Below, one piece after another: positions 8,439-17,938 of a DNA stretch of 64,000 bases. Positions within the stretch are counted from its first letter, which is position 1, and each line of letters begins with the position of its first letter. Source of the stretch: Trujillonella humicola (GTDB lineage: Bacteria > Actinomycetota > Actinomycetes > Mycobacteriales > Geodermatophilaceae); contig NZ_JBJNRJ010000003.1 in the NCBI RefSeq assembly GCF_046233715.1, positions 1-64,000 on the forward strand, in the 5' to 3' direction. Made by a program: the position numbers and the translations under genes. The notes under the pieces were generated by a model, which was not told the origin of the DNA, did not search any database, and saw nothing but the letters and a program-made list of their open reading frames with translations.

Positions 8439-10469
8439 ATGCCGACCTCGGTCCAGCTCAACGACGCGAGCGATCGCCAGCTGGCCGTCCTCCTGGGACT
8501 CGACTCCGACCAGGTGGCGTTGGTCGTGCGCCTCCGCCCGGTCCGGCGGCGGCAGGACCTGGCCATGCTCCCCGTCACGGCGCTCGCCCGGATCGACGAT
8601 CTGCTGGAGATCCCGAAGCTCGACATCAACGAGGCCACGCCGCGAGAGCTGGTCGAGATCACGGGGATCCCCGTGGCCACCGCGGATCGCGTCGTGGCCC
8701 GGCGGCCGTACTTCACGGCGCTCGAGCTCCGCGCGCTATCCGGCATGGACGCGGAGGCGTTCACGGCCATCACGGAGTTCTTCGCGCCGCGACCGCTCGG
8801 CTATGTCGACAAGCTGTCCGGTGGGGAGGTCCGCCTCACCCCCGACCCGTCCCGATTGCTGGTCTCCCTTCGCCCGTCGGACACCGAGAGTGCGGCCTCC
8901 GTCGGGGAGAGCCACCGGTTGACCCGGGTCAGCTCCACGCGCGACGGCCGTGGCTACCAGGTGTTCGCCGTCCCCGAGACCGAGGGCGCCACCGACGCAC
9001 TGGACGGGCTGAAGGGCGACGAGCGGGTCGAGCTCGTCATTCCCTCCTTTCGTCGGGGGCGCAACGGGACCGTGTTCTTCGACCCCCAGTTCTGCATCGC
9101 GCAGTTCCGGGCGGGGACGGCCGAGGCCCGGCAGGACGAGGTGATCGCGGCTGCCGGACTGGCGGTGGAGAGGCGACACCGGACCCCCGGGCTCGTGACG
9201 TTGCGGCTGGCCGGCCAGGGAATGAACCCGGCCGCGATCATGCAGTCGATCGGGGTGCTCAACGAGGCCTCGGAGGTCGAGTTCGCGGAACCGGCATTCG
9301 TCGCGGTCAACGACCTCGAGGTGGCCGCGACGCTCGAGATGGAGTCCGGGACGGCGACTGGCACCGCCGCTGACCTGCCCTGGAACCTCCGTCTCGTGGG
9401 GGCTCGCCCGGACGAGCCCGCCACGGCTGGTCACCCGGACGTCGTCGTGGCCGTCATCGACACGGGAGTCGAGACGTCCCACCCCGCGATCGCCCACGCC
9501 GTGCTGTCCCGCCCATCGGGCGAGAGCTGGAACTTCGAGGACGACGATGATCCGGAGCCGACCGACGACCAGGGACATGGCACGTTCATCGCCGGCCTCC
9601 TCGCCGGACGGGGGGAAGGCGGGATCTGGGGGATCTGCCCGAGCTGCAGCATTCTGCCGCTGAGGGTGGGTCTCTCCGGTGCTTCGCTGAGCTACGCCCA
9701 GCGCCGCGACGCCATCCTCTACGCCGTCGGGCTGGTCCGGTCTCCCCGGCGCCTCGTCCTCAACCTGAGCTGGAAGACGACCGGCGACGTCGCGCTGATC
9801 CGGGACGCGGTGGTCCAGGCCGAGCAGGCCGGAGCCGTCGTCGTCGCCTCGGCCGGCAACTGGCCGGCGGCGGAAGACGAGCCGCACTTCCCCTCCGACT
9901 ACCGGCAGATCGTCTCCGTCGGTGCCGTCGGCCCGGACGGGCGGCGGGCCGCCTACTCCTTCTACGGTCGTGAGGTCGACCTGGTCGCGCCCGGCGGCCG
10001 CGGCACGGGGGGCGGTGCTGACAACATCCGGTCGGCGGCGCGGGGCGGGAGGGACACCGTCGACTTCGGCACGTCGTTCGCCAGCCCGCACGTGGCCGGA
10101 GCGGCCGCGCTGGTGCTTTCCCGGCGGCGGGACATCTCGGTGGCCGAGGTGCGCGATGCGGTGGAGCGCAGCGCCAATCCTCTCCCCGACTCCGGCACCG
10201 GACGGGGGCTGCTCGACGTGGGCGCCGGGGTGACGCGCGCATCGCCGTCGCCCTCCGGGCCGGTCGCCCCGACGGCGGGGGACGGCGGGCTGGTCGCGGT
10301 CAACACGATGGACCAGGCCACCCTCATGAGTTCGTTCGGGCTACTGGCGTTCACCGCGCGGCTGATCGTCGCGCGGCGCCCGTTCGCCTCGCTGGAGCAG
10401 TTGCGCGGCCTGCTCGGTCTCACCGCGGAGCAGTTCGACCGGATTCTCCGGTACGACGGAGGCGGCTAG
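8439..10469 (+). CDS. S8 subtilisin-like protease flanked by helix-hairpin-helix modules
   Basis: A 676-aa protein whose ATG follows the radical SAM stop with no gap. Residues about 50-115 form ComEA-like helix-hairpin-helix units (INEATPRELVEITGIPVATA). Residues about 320-590 form a subtilase with the full triad: D341 (VIDTGVETSHP), H380 (DDQGHGTFIAG), S546 (GTSFASPHVAG), with N474 (SAGN) as the oxyanion residue. A second HhH-like unit closes the protein (VNTMDQATLMSSFGLLAF). There is no signal peptide, so it should act in the cytoplasm. In this context it may remove the leader peptide or process the modified product; the HhH units normally bind DNA and their role here is unclear. Confidence 0.88.
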   Translation: MPTSVQLNDASDRQLAVLLGLDSDQVALVVRLRPVRRRQDLAMLPVTALARIDDLLEIPKLDINEATPRELVEITGIPVATADRVVARRPYFTALELRALSGMDAEAFTAITEFFAPRPLGYVDKLSGGEVRLTPDPSRLLVSLRPSDTESAASVGESHRLTRVSSTRDGRGYQVFAVPETEGATDALDGLKGDERVELVIPSFRRGRNGTVFFDPQFCIAQFRAGTAEARQDEVIAAAGLAVERRHRTPGLVTLRLAGQGMNPAAIMQSIGVLNEASEVEFAEPAFVAVNDLEVAATLEMESGTATGTAADLPWNLRLVGARPDEPATAGHPDVVVAVIDTGVETSHPAIAHAVLSRPSGESWNFEDDDDPEPTDDQGHGTFIAGLLAGRGEGGIWGICPSCSILPLRVGLSGASLSYAQRRDAILYAVGLVRSPRRLVLNLSWKTTGDVALIRDAVVQAEQAGAVVVASAGNWPAAEDEPHFPSDYRQIVSVGAVGPDGRRAAYSFYGREVDLVAPGGRGTGGGADNIRSAARGGRDTVDFGTSFASPHVAGAAALVLSRRRDISVAEVRDAVERSANPLPDSGTGRGLLDVGAGVTRASPSPSGPVAPTAGDGGLVAVNTMDQATLMSSFGLLAFTARLIVARRPFASLEQLRGLLGLTAEQFDRILRYDGGG

Positions 10470-11236
10470 GCCGAGGTGTGCCGCTCGCCCCGTGTTCGAC
10501 GGCGCACCTCGGTCTTGTACGAACCGGGGCGGGCCGCTGGACCGTTGCGCATCATCAGCGACGCGCCGAGTTCGTCCCACTCACGCCCGGTGAACTGCTC
10601 CACGCCCCGAATGGACTCGACCGCCTTGAGGGTCTCGGCCCGGTAGGCGAACTTCGGTACCGGCTGGACCTGGAACAGGGGTCGGCGCACGTGGAAGAGG
10701 ATCGGATGACCGGTCAGGCACAGCCGGACGTTCGAGATGAGCGGGCCGAACCACCAATCGGTCTCGATGATGCCCTCGAGCACGTCATAGCCCGGATGCC
10801 GCGGCAGGTTGGCAGGAGGACGCACGAGCAGGGACCACCCCGGCCGGGTCCGTGCCATCACCCCGGTCCAGATCTGCACGATTCCGGGAAGGTCCGGTCC
10901 CGTGGTCAGGAAAGGCACGAGATGCCCCGGAAGCGCGTACGGGGCGTGCCGGGCCAGGTGCTCGTCGAGTCCGGGCAGCACCGTCCATTCGAGGAGTTCC
11001 CAGTCGAGCTGCCCGGGAAGGCGGAAGTACACCGCTGTTCCGTCCCACTGCAGGGCGAACTCGAGTGGGGGGAACAAGTGCCAGCCGAAACCGGTCGCTG
11101 AGGTGAGCGGCTCGCAATAGTGCTCGGCCTTCGCGGGGATGGAGCCGTTGAGCCCGGGGCTGGCCCGACGGGGGAGAGGGGCGTCGGGGTACACCTGGAA
11201 GAACGTGGCTATCGCTTCGCTCTGGTTCGTGTCCAT
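10466..11236 (-). CDS. DUF6065 family protein
   Basis: A 256-aa protein matching my recollection of DUF6065: an early P-L-P-R-R-A segment, CEPLTSATGFGWHLFPPLEF, then VQIWTGVMARTRPGWSLLVR with PPANLPRHPGY, and GIIETDWWFGPLISNVRL. No catalytic motif is recognisable and there is no signal peptide or membrane segment. Its stop overlaps the stop of the protease gene by three bases in a convergent arrangement. The IS1634-type element is inserted only about 35 bp upstream of its start, so its native promoter was probably displaced. It may belong to the RiPP locus, but that rests on proximity alone. Confidence 0.7.
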   Translation of the reverse strand: MDTNQSEAIATFFQVYPDAPLPRRASPGLNGSIPAKAEHYCEPLTSATGFGWHLFPPLEFALQWDGTAVYFRLPGQLDWELLEWTVLPGLDEHLARHAPYALPGHLVPFLTTGPDLPGIVQIWTGVMARTRPGWSLLVRPPANLPRHPGYDVLEGIIETDWWFGPLISNVRLCLTGHPILFHVRRPLFQVQPVPKFAYRAETLKAVESIRGVEQFTGREWDELGASLMMRNGPAARPGSYKTEVRRRTRGERHTSA

Positions 11237-11271
11237 GGCTGACCTCGGGTGGTCCGGTCGCGCATCTGCCC

Positions 11272-13361
11272 CCCGGGTTCCGCAGTTCGTAGGTCGACGG
11301 GACCGCCGAATCGGGGGGTTGATCTGCGAAGACGCGCCTCGGCGGGAGCTGGAGTCGTGTCACTACACGCTCCGACGGCCTCCTCGGCCGTATCTGTGCA
11401 GGTCAGGCGGGGTGTAGGGCGGTGATCCGGGGCGGTGGGGTGAGCCCGCAGGCCCGAAGAATGCTCTGCTGGGCGGTGGTGAGCTCGGTGGTCTGGGTGA
11501 CCGTGCCGGTCGGCCCGGTGAGGGTGACCGCGTGCAGCCGGCCCAGCTCGCGGGCCAGGGCCGGCCAGGTCTCGCCGGTGCGCCGTTCGGCGACCCGGAT
11601 GAGCAGCAGCGCCAGCCAGCACAGCAGCACGTGCGCGCGGATGCGGGGCTCGAGGCGGTGGAACACCGGCCGCAGCTCCAGGGTGGACTTCAGGTCGCGG
11701 AAGCCGCGCTCGGCCTCCAGCAGGTTCTTGTAGCCCAGCGCAACGTCCTCGGCCGACAGATCGGGGTCGGAGGTGACCAGCAGGTACTTGCCGTCCAGCC
11801 GCGCCTCGGCGCGGACCTTGGCGGTGTCGACGACCAGGCGCCCGCGGGTGTCTTGGCGCAGCCAGCGGCCCAGCGCGCGGTGGTCGCGCAGCGCGCACTC
11901 GGCGCGGGTGTGCGCGGCGAGCTCGGCGTCGCGGCGACCGATGGCCGCCTTGGAGGTCGGCTTGGTGGTGGCCAGCCGGTCGCGAGCGGTCTTGATGCGG
12001 GCCAGCTCGGCGCGGATGCGGGTCAGCGCCGCCTCGCGCTGGGCGGCGGCGCGGGTCGCCTCGTCGGGGTTGGCGCACAGCACCCAGCGCAGATCCGGGG
12101 CGGCCTCGAGCCGCACTTCCTTGACCCGCAGGTTGTCCCGCACGGTCCGGTAGCGGCCCTGGCGGGCGAGGACCTCCTCGACGTGGGCGGTGCCGGCGCG
12201 CATCCGCTCGCCGGCGATGAAGTGCCCGCCGGCCCGGCGCAGGTAGTCCAGGTTCGCCGCGGAGGAGAAGCCACGGTCGACCACGGTGACCACCCGACCC
12301 AGCCGCCAGGCCCGCAGATCGTCCTTGACCTGCGGCAACACCGCCTGATCGGAGGTGTTGCCCGGCCAGCACCACACCCGCACCGGAATGCCCTCGCGGG
12401 TCACGGCTAGGCCGATGATGATCTGCGGCAGATCACCGCGGGAGTCCTTGGAGTGCCCGTAGCGGCGGAAACCCGCCGCCTCGCCGGTTCCGGCCTCGGT
12501 CCCTGCGCCGGCAGCGTCGGCGGCGTCGGCGGCGTCGGCGGCTGGCGCGGGGTCCTCGGTGTCGCGCTCGAAGTAGGTGCTGGTGGTGTCGAAGAACAGC
12601 AGGTCGACCTCGAGGTTGAGCAGGTTCGCCACGGCGAAGAACACCGCCTCCTGGACCTTGGCGTCGGTATCGGCCTCGACCAGCAGGTCCATCGCCCGGT
12701 ACGCCTGATCGTCGGTCGCCTCGGCCAGCCCCGGGATCGCCACGTCGGAGGTGATCCACTCCGCGGCGGCCAGCTTCGACGCCGGGGCCAGCGCCCGGTT
12801 GGCCACCAGCGCGAAGATCATCCGCTCGACGTCGGTGCTGAACCGGCGATCGCCGAGCACCTCGTGCAGCGCGGTGCCGATCCCGAGTTGTTGCCACAGC
12901 CCGTCCAGCAGCCACGCCCCACCGGCCGGGCGGGAGCCGGTGATCCGCAGCCCACCGCCGGCCCCGTCACCGGGTTCGGCGCCGACCTGGAGGCCGGCGT
13001 CGCTGCCGGCGTCGTCACCGAGGTAGCGGTTGATCGAGCCGACCAGCCGGCGCAGGCCGGCGACGTCGAGGCGGTCCTCCCGGCCCAGCGGCAGCAGCAC
13101 CTTGGCCACCGACGGGCCACCCGGGCTGCGCTCGTTGTGCGCGATCGACACGTACCGCACCGTCGTCCCGTCCTTGTTCTGCCGCGACGACGTCCGCAGG
13201 TACACACCTACACCCTGGCCGCCGATGACCAGGAAGAGCAAGCGCTCATTGGCCGGAACGTGTACCTACACATCCCCGGCGTCCGCGACCGCTACGAGGC
13301 GCCGACCAGCAGCTTCGCCCAAACCACCACGCTCGTGTGCCCATCAACTGCGGAACCCGGG
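11272..13361 (-). mobile_element. IS1634-family insertion sequence, copy 1
   Basis: A complete 2,090-bp element. Both ends carry the inverted repeat CCCGGGTTCCGCAGTT (16 bp, perfect). It is flanked by the 5-bp direct repeat TGCCC (11267-11271 and 13362-13366), a normal duplication size for this family. It contains one transposase gene on the minus strand. An identical copy lies 11.7 kb away in the same orientation. The intact ends, intact gene and matching duplications indicate a recent, probably active insertion. Confidence 0.93.
11403..13205 (-). CDS. IS1634-family transposase
   Basis: A 600-aa transposase of the IS4 superfamily. The best start is the GTG at 13205 (VYLRTSSRQNKDGTTVRYVS); a longer frame reaches 13241. 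DDE features visible in order are LLFFDTTSTYFE (first aspartate), VVTVVDRGFSSAANL (second aspartate) and YKNLLEAERGFRDLKSTLEL (the Y-x2-R/E-x-FR-type region with the glutamate). An alanine/aspartate repeat (ADAADAADAAGAG) after the first motif reflects a short GCGTCGGCG nucleotide repeat. It is the only gene of the element and identical to the second copy. Confidence 0.93.
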   Translation of the reverse strand: MYLRTSSRQNKDGTTVRYVSIAHNERSPGGPSVAKVLLPLGREDRLDVAGLRRLVGSINRYLGDDAGSDAGLQVGAEPGDGAGGGLRITGSRPAGGAWLLDGLWQQLGIGTALHEVLGDRRFSTDVERMIFALVANRALAPASKLAAAEWITSDVAIPGLAEATDDQAYRAMDLLVEADTDAKVQEAVFFAVANLLNLEVDLLFFDTTSTYFERDTEDPAPAADAADAADAAGAGTEAGTGEAAGFRRYGHSKDSRGDLPQIIIGLAVTREGIPVRVWCWPGNTSDQAVLPQVKDDLRAWRLGRVVTVVDRGFSSAANLDYLRRAGGHFIAGERMRAGTAHVEEVLARQGRYRTVRDNLRVKEVRLEAAPDLRWVLCANPDEATRAAAQREAALTRIRAELARIKTARDRLATTKPTSKAAIGRRDAELAAHTRAECALRDHRALGRWLRQDTRGRLVVDTAKVRAEARLDGKYLLVTSDPDLSAEDVALGYKNLLEAERGFRDLKSTLELRPVFHRLEPRIRAHVLLCWLALLLIRVAERRTGETWPALARELGRLHAVTLTGPTGTVTQTTELTTAQQSILRACGLTPPPRITALHPA

Positions 13362-13541
13362 TGCCCCGTGGTCTGCGCGTCACCCGTCATCCGGGTCGGC
13401 GGCGCCGTGTTCCGGGGCGGCCGAGCATAGCGGGGTGAGTCCCCTGGAGTGGTGTAGTTGGGGAGGCCACCGCCGTCCACTCCCGCGCGAAGGCGCGACA
13501 GGGCGATCCCATCTCTGGCTGCATGGAGGGCGGTGTGACGG

Positions 13542-15002
13542 CTACCGCGTGATTTCCACACCTGATCCGGTGCCGACCAGCGACCGCCACTCCCGGTCGG
13601 CGAGCCGGACGGTCCCGGCCCTCGCCGCCAGGCCGGCGGCTGCGGCGGAGGAACGGGACCGGATCTCCTCCTGGTCGACCGTGGCGAGCCTGCCGCCGTC
13701 CACCACCATCCGGCCGTCCACGTACACCCGATCGACCTCGTCACCGCGCTGGCTGTAGACCAGCGATGACACGGCCGCGTGTACCGGCGTCACGCAGAGG
13801 TTCGACAGGTCCAGGACGACGAGGTCGGCGCGCTTGCCCACGTCCAGGGAGCCGATCGATTCCTGCAGTCCCAACGCTCGAGCGCCGTCGATGGTGGCCA
13901 TCTCGAGAGCCTTTTCCGCCGTCATGACCTCCGGGTCGCGCAGCACCCCTTTGTGGAGGAGGGCGGCGAACTTCATCGCCTGGAGCATCGAGTGGTTCGA
14001 CGACGACGCCGGGCCGTCCGAGGCGAGGCCGACGGTGATTCCGCGCCGCTGCATCGCCGGAACGGGCGCGAAGCCCGACCCGAGGTAGAGGTTCGAGCAG
14101 GGGTTGTGCGACACCTTCGTGTCCGACTCCTGGAGCAGGTCCAGGTCCCGCCCATCCACCTGCACGCAGTGCACCGCCAGCAGGTCCGGGCCGAGCAGTC
14201 CCGTGTCGGCTGCAAACGGGACGTCCCGAACCCCGAACCGGCGGACGGACTCCGCGACGTCGAACGGCGACTCCGCCAGGTGCATGGTCACGAGCGCCCC
14301 GGTGCGGTCGGCCAGCGCGCGCGTCTCCCGCAGGGTCGCCTCATCCACCGTCCAGCTCATGCACGGTGCCAGCCCCACGGTGATCCGTGAGCCCGGGACG
14401 TTCCACCGGCCGATGAGCCGCTCGGCGTCGGCCAGAGCCATGTCCAGCGGCTGGATGAGCTCGGGCGGCACCCCGACGTCGCTGCCGGCCGTCATGTAGC
14501 CCCGTGCCATCACCCCGCGGATGCCGACGTCGACCATCGCCGCTGCCACAGCGTCCCCGAGGCCGGCGGTCGGGTGCACGTACATGAAGTCCAGCAGCGT
14601 CGTCGTGCCCGTGGTCAGTGCCTCGGCGCAGCCGTGCAGCGCTCCGGCGTAGCAGTCCTCCGGCGTCAGTCGCGCCGCCGACGGGCCGGTCATCGTCAGG
14701 AACCAGTCGGACAGGACGCGATCGTCGCCCAGCCCCTTGAGCAGGGTCTGGAACAGGTGGGTGTGGGTGTTGACGAACCCCGGCAGGACCACCCGCCCGG
14801 AACAGTCGACTACCTCGGCGCCGGGGTGGGCGTCGAGCACCTCGGCCGTGGACCCGACGGCGAGGATGGCGTCGGTGAATGCCACCGCCCCGTCCGTCAA
14901 CACCCGCCGGGCGCCGTCCATCGTGATCACGGTGGCCCCGGACAGCACGGTGACGGAAGGGGAACCGTCCGGGGCGGCGGCGCGGCCCGCGAGGTCGCTC
15001 AC
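13542..15002 (-). CDS. Amidohydrolase (8-oxoguanine/guanine deaminase-like, ATZ/TRZ type)
   Basis: A 486-aa metal-dependent hydrolase starting at GTG 15002, which overlaps the stop of the molybdenum-subunit gene. The TIM-barrel metal ligands are visible: FVNTHTHLFQTLLKGLGDD (paired histidines), VTMHLAESPFDV, LLAVHCVQ and the aspartate in GLASDGPASSSNHSML. The N- and C-terminal beta-sandwich (composite domain) segments are present. The family deaminates or hydrolyses guanine, 8-oxoguanine, S-adenosylhomocysteine, triazines and similar rings. Its position at the end of a molybdenum-hydroxylase operon under a PucR regulator favours a purine or related N-heterocycle; the exact substrate is inference. 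Confidence 0.85.
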   Translation of the reverse strand: MSDLAGRAAAPDGSPSVTVLSGATVITMDGARRVLTDGAVAFTDAILAVGSTAEVLDAHPGAEVVDCSGRVVLPGFVNTHTHLFQTLLKGLGDDRVLSDWFLTMTGPSAARLTPEDCYAGALHGCAEALTTGTTTLLDFMYVHPTAGLGDAVAAAMVDVGIRGVMARGYMTAGSDVGVPPELIQPLDMALADAERLIGRWNVPGSRITVGLAPCMSWTVDEATLRETRALADRTGALVTMHLAESPFDVAESVRRFGVRDVPFAADTGLLGPDLLAVHCVQVDGRDLDLLQESDTKVSHNPCSNLYLGSGFAPVPAMQRRGITVGLASDGPASSSNHSMLQAMKFAALLHKGVLRDPEVMTAEKALEMATIDGARALGLQESIGSLDVGKRADLVVLDLSNLCVTPVHAAVSSLVYSQRGDEVDRVYVDGRMVVDGGRLATVDQEEIRSRSSAAAAGLAARAGTVRLADREWRSLVGTGSGVEITR

Positions 15003-17341
15003 GCCGTCGTGCCCGCACCGGCCGGCGCCGCCGTGCCCGAACGCATCAGTCCCCAGACCGTCGCGGGCTTCAGCGGCGTGCGGGTGACGGTGCAGCCGAG
15101 GTGCTCGATGGCGTCGGCGACGGCGTTGGCCACCGCGGAGTGCCCGCCGATGGCGCCGCCTTCGCCCATGCCCTTGAGGCCGAGCGGGTTCAGCGGGGAC
15201 TTCGACTCCAGGTGTCCCACCTCGACGCGGGGGACGTCCAGGCTGCCGGGGATCAGGTAGTCCAGGAAGGACGTCGACTGCGGTTGGCCGTCCGGGGCGT
15301 ACACCAGCTCCTCCATCAGCGCGCCGCCGAGTCCCTGCGCCACCCCGCCGACGATCTGCCCCTCGGCGTTGCGGGGGTTGACGATGGTTCCCGCGTCGTT
15401 GACGACGACGTACCGGCCGACCGTCGTGATGCCCGTGTCCGGGTCGACCTCCACCTCGGCGATGTGGATCCCGTAGGAATAGGGGGCGGCCATGTTCTCG
15501 AAGTACTGCACCGACTCCAGGTCCGGCTCCATCCCCTCCGGCCGGTTGCCGCCCGGCGTCGCGGCGGCGGCGATCTCCGCCCAGCTCACCCGCGTGGTGG
15601 GCACCCCCTTGACGTGGGCGTAGCCGTCCTCGAGCACCATGTCCGACGGGTCTGCCTCCACCAGGTGCGCGGCCAGGGCCAGCGCCTTCTCGCGCACCTT
15701 CGTCGCGGCCATCACCACGGCGGTACCGGCCATGACCGCGTTGCGGCTGGCGTAGGTCCCCATGCCGTGGGCCAGCCGGCCGGTGTCCCCGAAGACGACC
15801 TTGATGGTGTCGTGCGGCACCTGCAGCTCGTCGGCGGCGATCTGCGCCAGCATCGTGGCGGTGCCCTGCCCCTGCGGGGCGGCGCCGGAGTTGATCGTCA
15901 CCTCGCCGGTCGGGTCCACCCGCACGCTGCCGCCCTCGAACGGGCCGGTGCCGGTGATCTGGTTGTAGACGCAGATGCCGAGGCCGATCAGCCGGCCCTG
16001 CTCGCGGGCCGCCTGCTGGCGCGCAGCGAAGCCGGCGTAGTCGATCATCTCCAGGGCCTTGTCCAGGCCCGCGGGGAAGTTCCCGCTGTCCAGGACGACC
16101 GCCGCCTCCAGGGAGACCAGCCCCGTGTCGTGGGGCATCTCCTCCGGGGTGAGCAGGTTCTTGCGGCGCACCTCGGCCCGGTCGACGCCGAGTTCGCGGG
16201 CCACGATGTCGAGCAGGCGCTCGCGCGCGAACGTCGCCTCGGGGGTCCCCGCCCCCCGGTAGGGGGAGGCGGGCGACTTGTTCGTGGAGGCGCAGACGGC
16301 CTCGACGCGGTAGGCCGGGATCCGGTAGACCCCCCCGAGGCTCGTACCGGCCAGGGAGGCGTTCACGAGTCCGAGGGGTCGCTGGTAGGCGCCGCAGTCG
16401 GTGATGTGCCGGGCGCGGAGGCCGAGGATCGTGCCGTCGTGCCGCAGCGCCATCTCCACCTCGTGGATCTGCTCCCGGGAGTGGGCGATCGCGAGGAAGT
16501 GCTCGTTGCGGTCCTCGATCCACTTCACCGGGCGACGTGCCCGTCCGGCTGCGAAGGGCACGAGGAAGTCCTCGGAGTTGAAGTCCGCCTTGACCCCGAA
16601 GCCGCCGCCGATGTCGGGGGTGATCACCCGTATCGAGCGAGCGGGGACGCCCAGCATGCCGGCCAGGAGGGTGCGGGCGGTGTGCGGCCACTGCGTCGAG
16701 TTCCACACCGTCAGCTCGCCGGTCACCGTGTCGCGGTGGGCGACGACGCCACGGGTCTCCATCGGGATGCCGGTGTAGCGCTGCATGTCCAGCCGCCGGG
16801 AGATGACCCGATCGGCGGAGGCGAAGGCGGCTTCGACGTCGCCGTTCTCGTAGACCAGTGTCGCGGCGACGTTGTCGGGCGCGTTCTCGTGCAGGACCGG
16901 CGCCCCGGGCTGGATGGCCGCGTAGGCGTCGACCACCGCGTCGAGCGGCTCGTAGTCGACCTCGATCAGCTCGAGCGCGTCCTCGGCCTCGTGCCGGCTC
17001 CCCGCCACGACGACGGCGACCGGCTCGCCCACGAAGCGGACGGTGTCCGTGGCCAGCGGGTACTGCGGAGCTGGGCGGAAGGTCTCGACGACGAACAGCG
17101 CGGGTATCGACGGTGGGTGCGGCCCCAGCGCCGCGGCGGAGAAGGCGTCGACCACGCCCGGTGACCGCAGGGCGGCGCTGACGTCGACCGAGAGCAGCCG
17201 GGCGTGCGCGTGCGGGCTGCGCAGCACGGCCATGTGCAGCATCCCCGGGAACCGGAGGTCGTCGACGAAGGCGGCCTCCCCGCGCAGCAACCGGGGGTCC
17301 TCCATGCGCTTGACGCTCGCGCCGATCGTCTGCACGCCCAT
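14999..17341 (-). CDS. Xanthine dehydrogenase family molybdopterin-binding subunit
   Basis: A 780-aa large subunit of a molybdenum hydroxylase. The N-terminal a/b hammerhead domain (MEDPRLLRGEAAFVDDLRFP, ending about residue 125) is followed by the two molybdopterin-binding domains. Features seen are PDIGGGFGVKADFNSED, SPYRGAGTPEATFARERL at the active-site loop, PQGQGTATMLAQIAADELQ, and GLKGMGEGGAIGG with the conserved catalytic glutamate. The loop lacks the AYRCSFR signature of aerobic CO dehydrogenase, so it is a general hydroxylase rather than CoxL. It binds Mo-cytosine dinucleotide and works with the next two subunits encoded upstream. It starts one base after the stop of the 2Fe-2S gene. 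Confidence 0.92.
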   Translation of the reverse strand: MGVQTIGASVKRMEDPRLLRGEAAFVDDLRFPGMLHMAVLRSPHAHARLLSVDVSAALRSPGVVDAFSAAALGPHPPSIPALFVVETFRPAPQYPLATDTVRFVGEPVAVVVAGSRHEAEDALELIEVDYEPLDAVVDAYAAIQPGAPVLHENAPDNVAATLVYENGDVEAAFASADRVISRRLDMQRYTGIPMETRGVVAHRDTVTGELTVWNSTQWPHTARTLLAGMLGVPARSIRVITPDIGGGFGVKADFNSEDFLVPFAAGRARRPVKWIEDRNEHFLAIAHSREQIHEVEMALRHDGTILGLRARHITDCGAYQRPLGLVNASLAGTSLGGVYRIPAYRVEAVCASTNKSPASPYRGAGTPEATFARERLLDIVARELGVDRAEVRRKNLLTPEEMPHDTGLVSLEAAVVLDSGNFPAGLDKALEMIDYAGFAARQQAAREQGRLIGLGICVYNQITGTGPFEGGSVRVDPTGEVTINSGAAPQGQGTATMLAQIAADELQVPHDTIKVVFGDTGRLAHGMGTYASRNAVMAGTAVVMAATKVREKALALAAHLVEADPSDMVLEDGYAHVKGVPTTRVSWAEIAAAATPGGNRPEGMEPDLESVQYFENMAAPYSYGIHIAEVEVDPDTGITTVGRYVVVNDAGTIVNPRNAEGQIVGGVAQGLGGALMEELVYAPDGQPQSTSFLDYLIPGSLDVPRVEVGHLESKSPLNPLGLKGMGEGGAIGGHSAVANAVADAIEHLGCTVTRTPLKPATVWGLMRSGTAAPAGAGTTA

Positions 17342-17342
17342 G

Positions 17343-17855
17343 TCAGCGCTCCCACGACTCGTCAGCGGCCTGGACCGAGCACACGATGCCCTGGTAGCCG
17401 GTGCACCGGCAGAGGTTGCCCGAGAGGGCCTCCCGGATCTCCGGTTCGGTCACCCCGTGCTTCTCACGCAGGAAGTCGTACGTGGTGAGCAGGAACCCGG
17501 GTGTGCAGAACCCGCACTGCAGGCCGTGGTTCTCCCAGAAGGCCTGCTGGATGGGGTGCAGCTCGTCGCCGGCCGCCAGTCCCTCCACCGTGGTCAGCTG
17601 CCTCCCGTCGGCCTGCACGGCGAACATCAGGCACGCCCGGATCGGCTCGCCGTCCAGCAGGACGGTGCACGCGCCGCAGACCCCCTGCTCACAGCCGACG
17701 TGGGAACCGGTCAGGCCGAGGTCTTCGCGGAGGAAGTCGACCAGCGAGCGCCGGACGGAGAGGGTCCGCTGGTGGGAGTCCCCGTTGACCGTCACCGTGA
17801 TCGTCTTCTCCCGCATGCCCCCGGAGCCGACCGTTGACCGCTCCTCGACGTCCAT
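17343..17855 (-). CDS. 2Fe-2S subunit of the molybdenum hydroxylase
   Basis: A small iron-sulfur subunit with two 2Fe-2S clusters. The plant-ferredoxin-like N-terminal cluster is GCEQGVCGACTVLLDGEP plus a later cysteine (RACLMF). The four-helix C-terminal cluster is LQCGFCTPGFLL plus GNLCRCTGYQGI. All eight cysteines are present. ATG 17855 has CGGGAGAG upstream; ATG 17816 (MREKTITVTVNG) is an alternative start that gives 157 aa. It relays electrons from the Mo site to the FAD subunit. It is the middle gene of the operon. Confidence 0.9.
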   Translation of the reverse strand: MDVEERSTVGSGGMREKTITVTVNGDSHQRTLSVRRSLVDFLREDLGLTGSHVGCEQGVCGACTVLLDGEPIRACLMFAVQADGRQLTTVEGLAAGDELHPIQQAFWENHGLQCGFCTPGFLLTTYDFLREKHGVTEPEIREALSGNLCRCTGYQGIVCSVQAADESWER

Positions 17856-17938
17856 CGCGTGCTCGCTCTCCCGGCCGGTCGTGCCCGGCCTGCTCGTCGG
17901 TCCTCGGTGGGTGCTCGAAGGGGGGCGTGGCTGGGGGG

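Noticed and set aside
13542..16706. A continuous minus-strand frame of about 1,050 residues
   Set aside because: Its upstream half is the shadow of the molybdenum subunit in another frame; only the part from GTG 15002 has amidohydrolase motifs.
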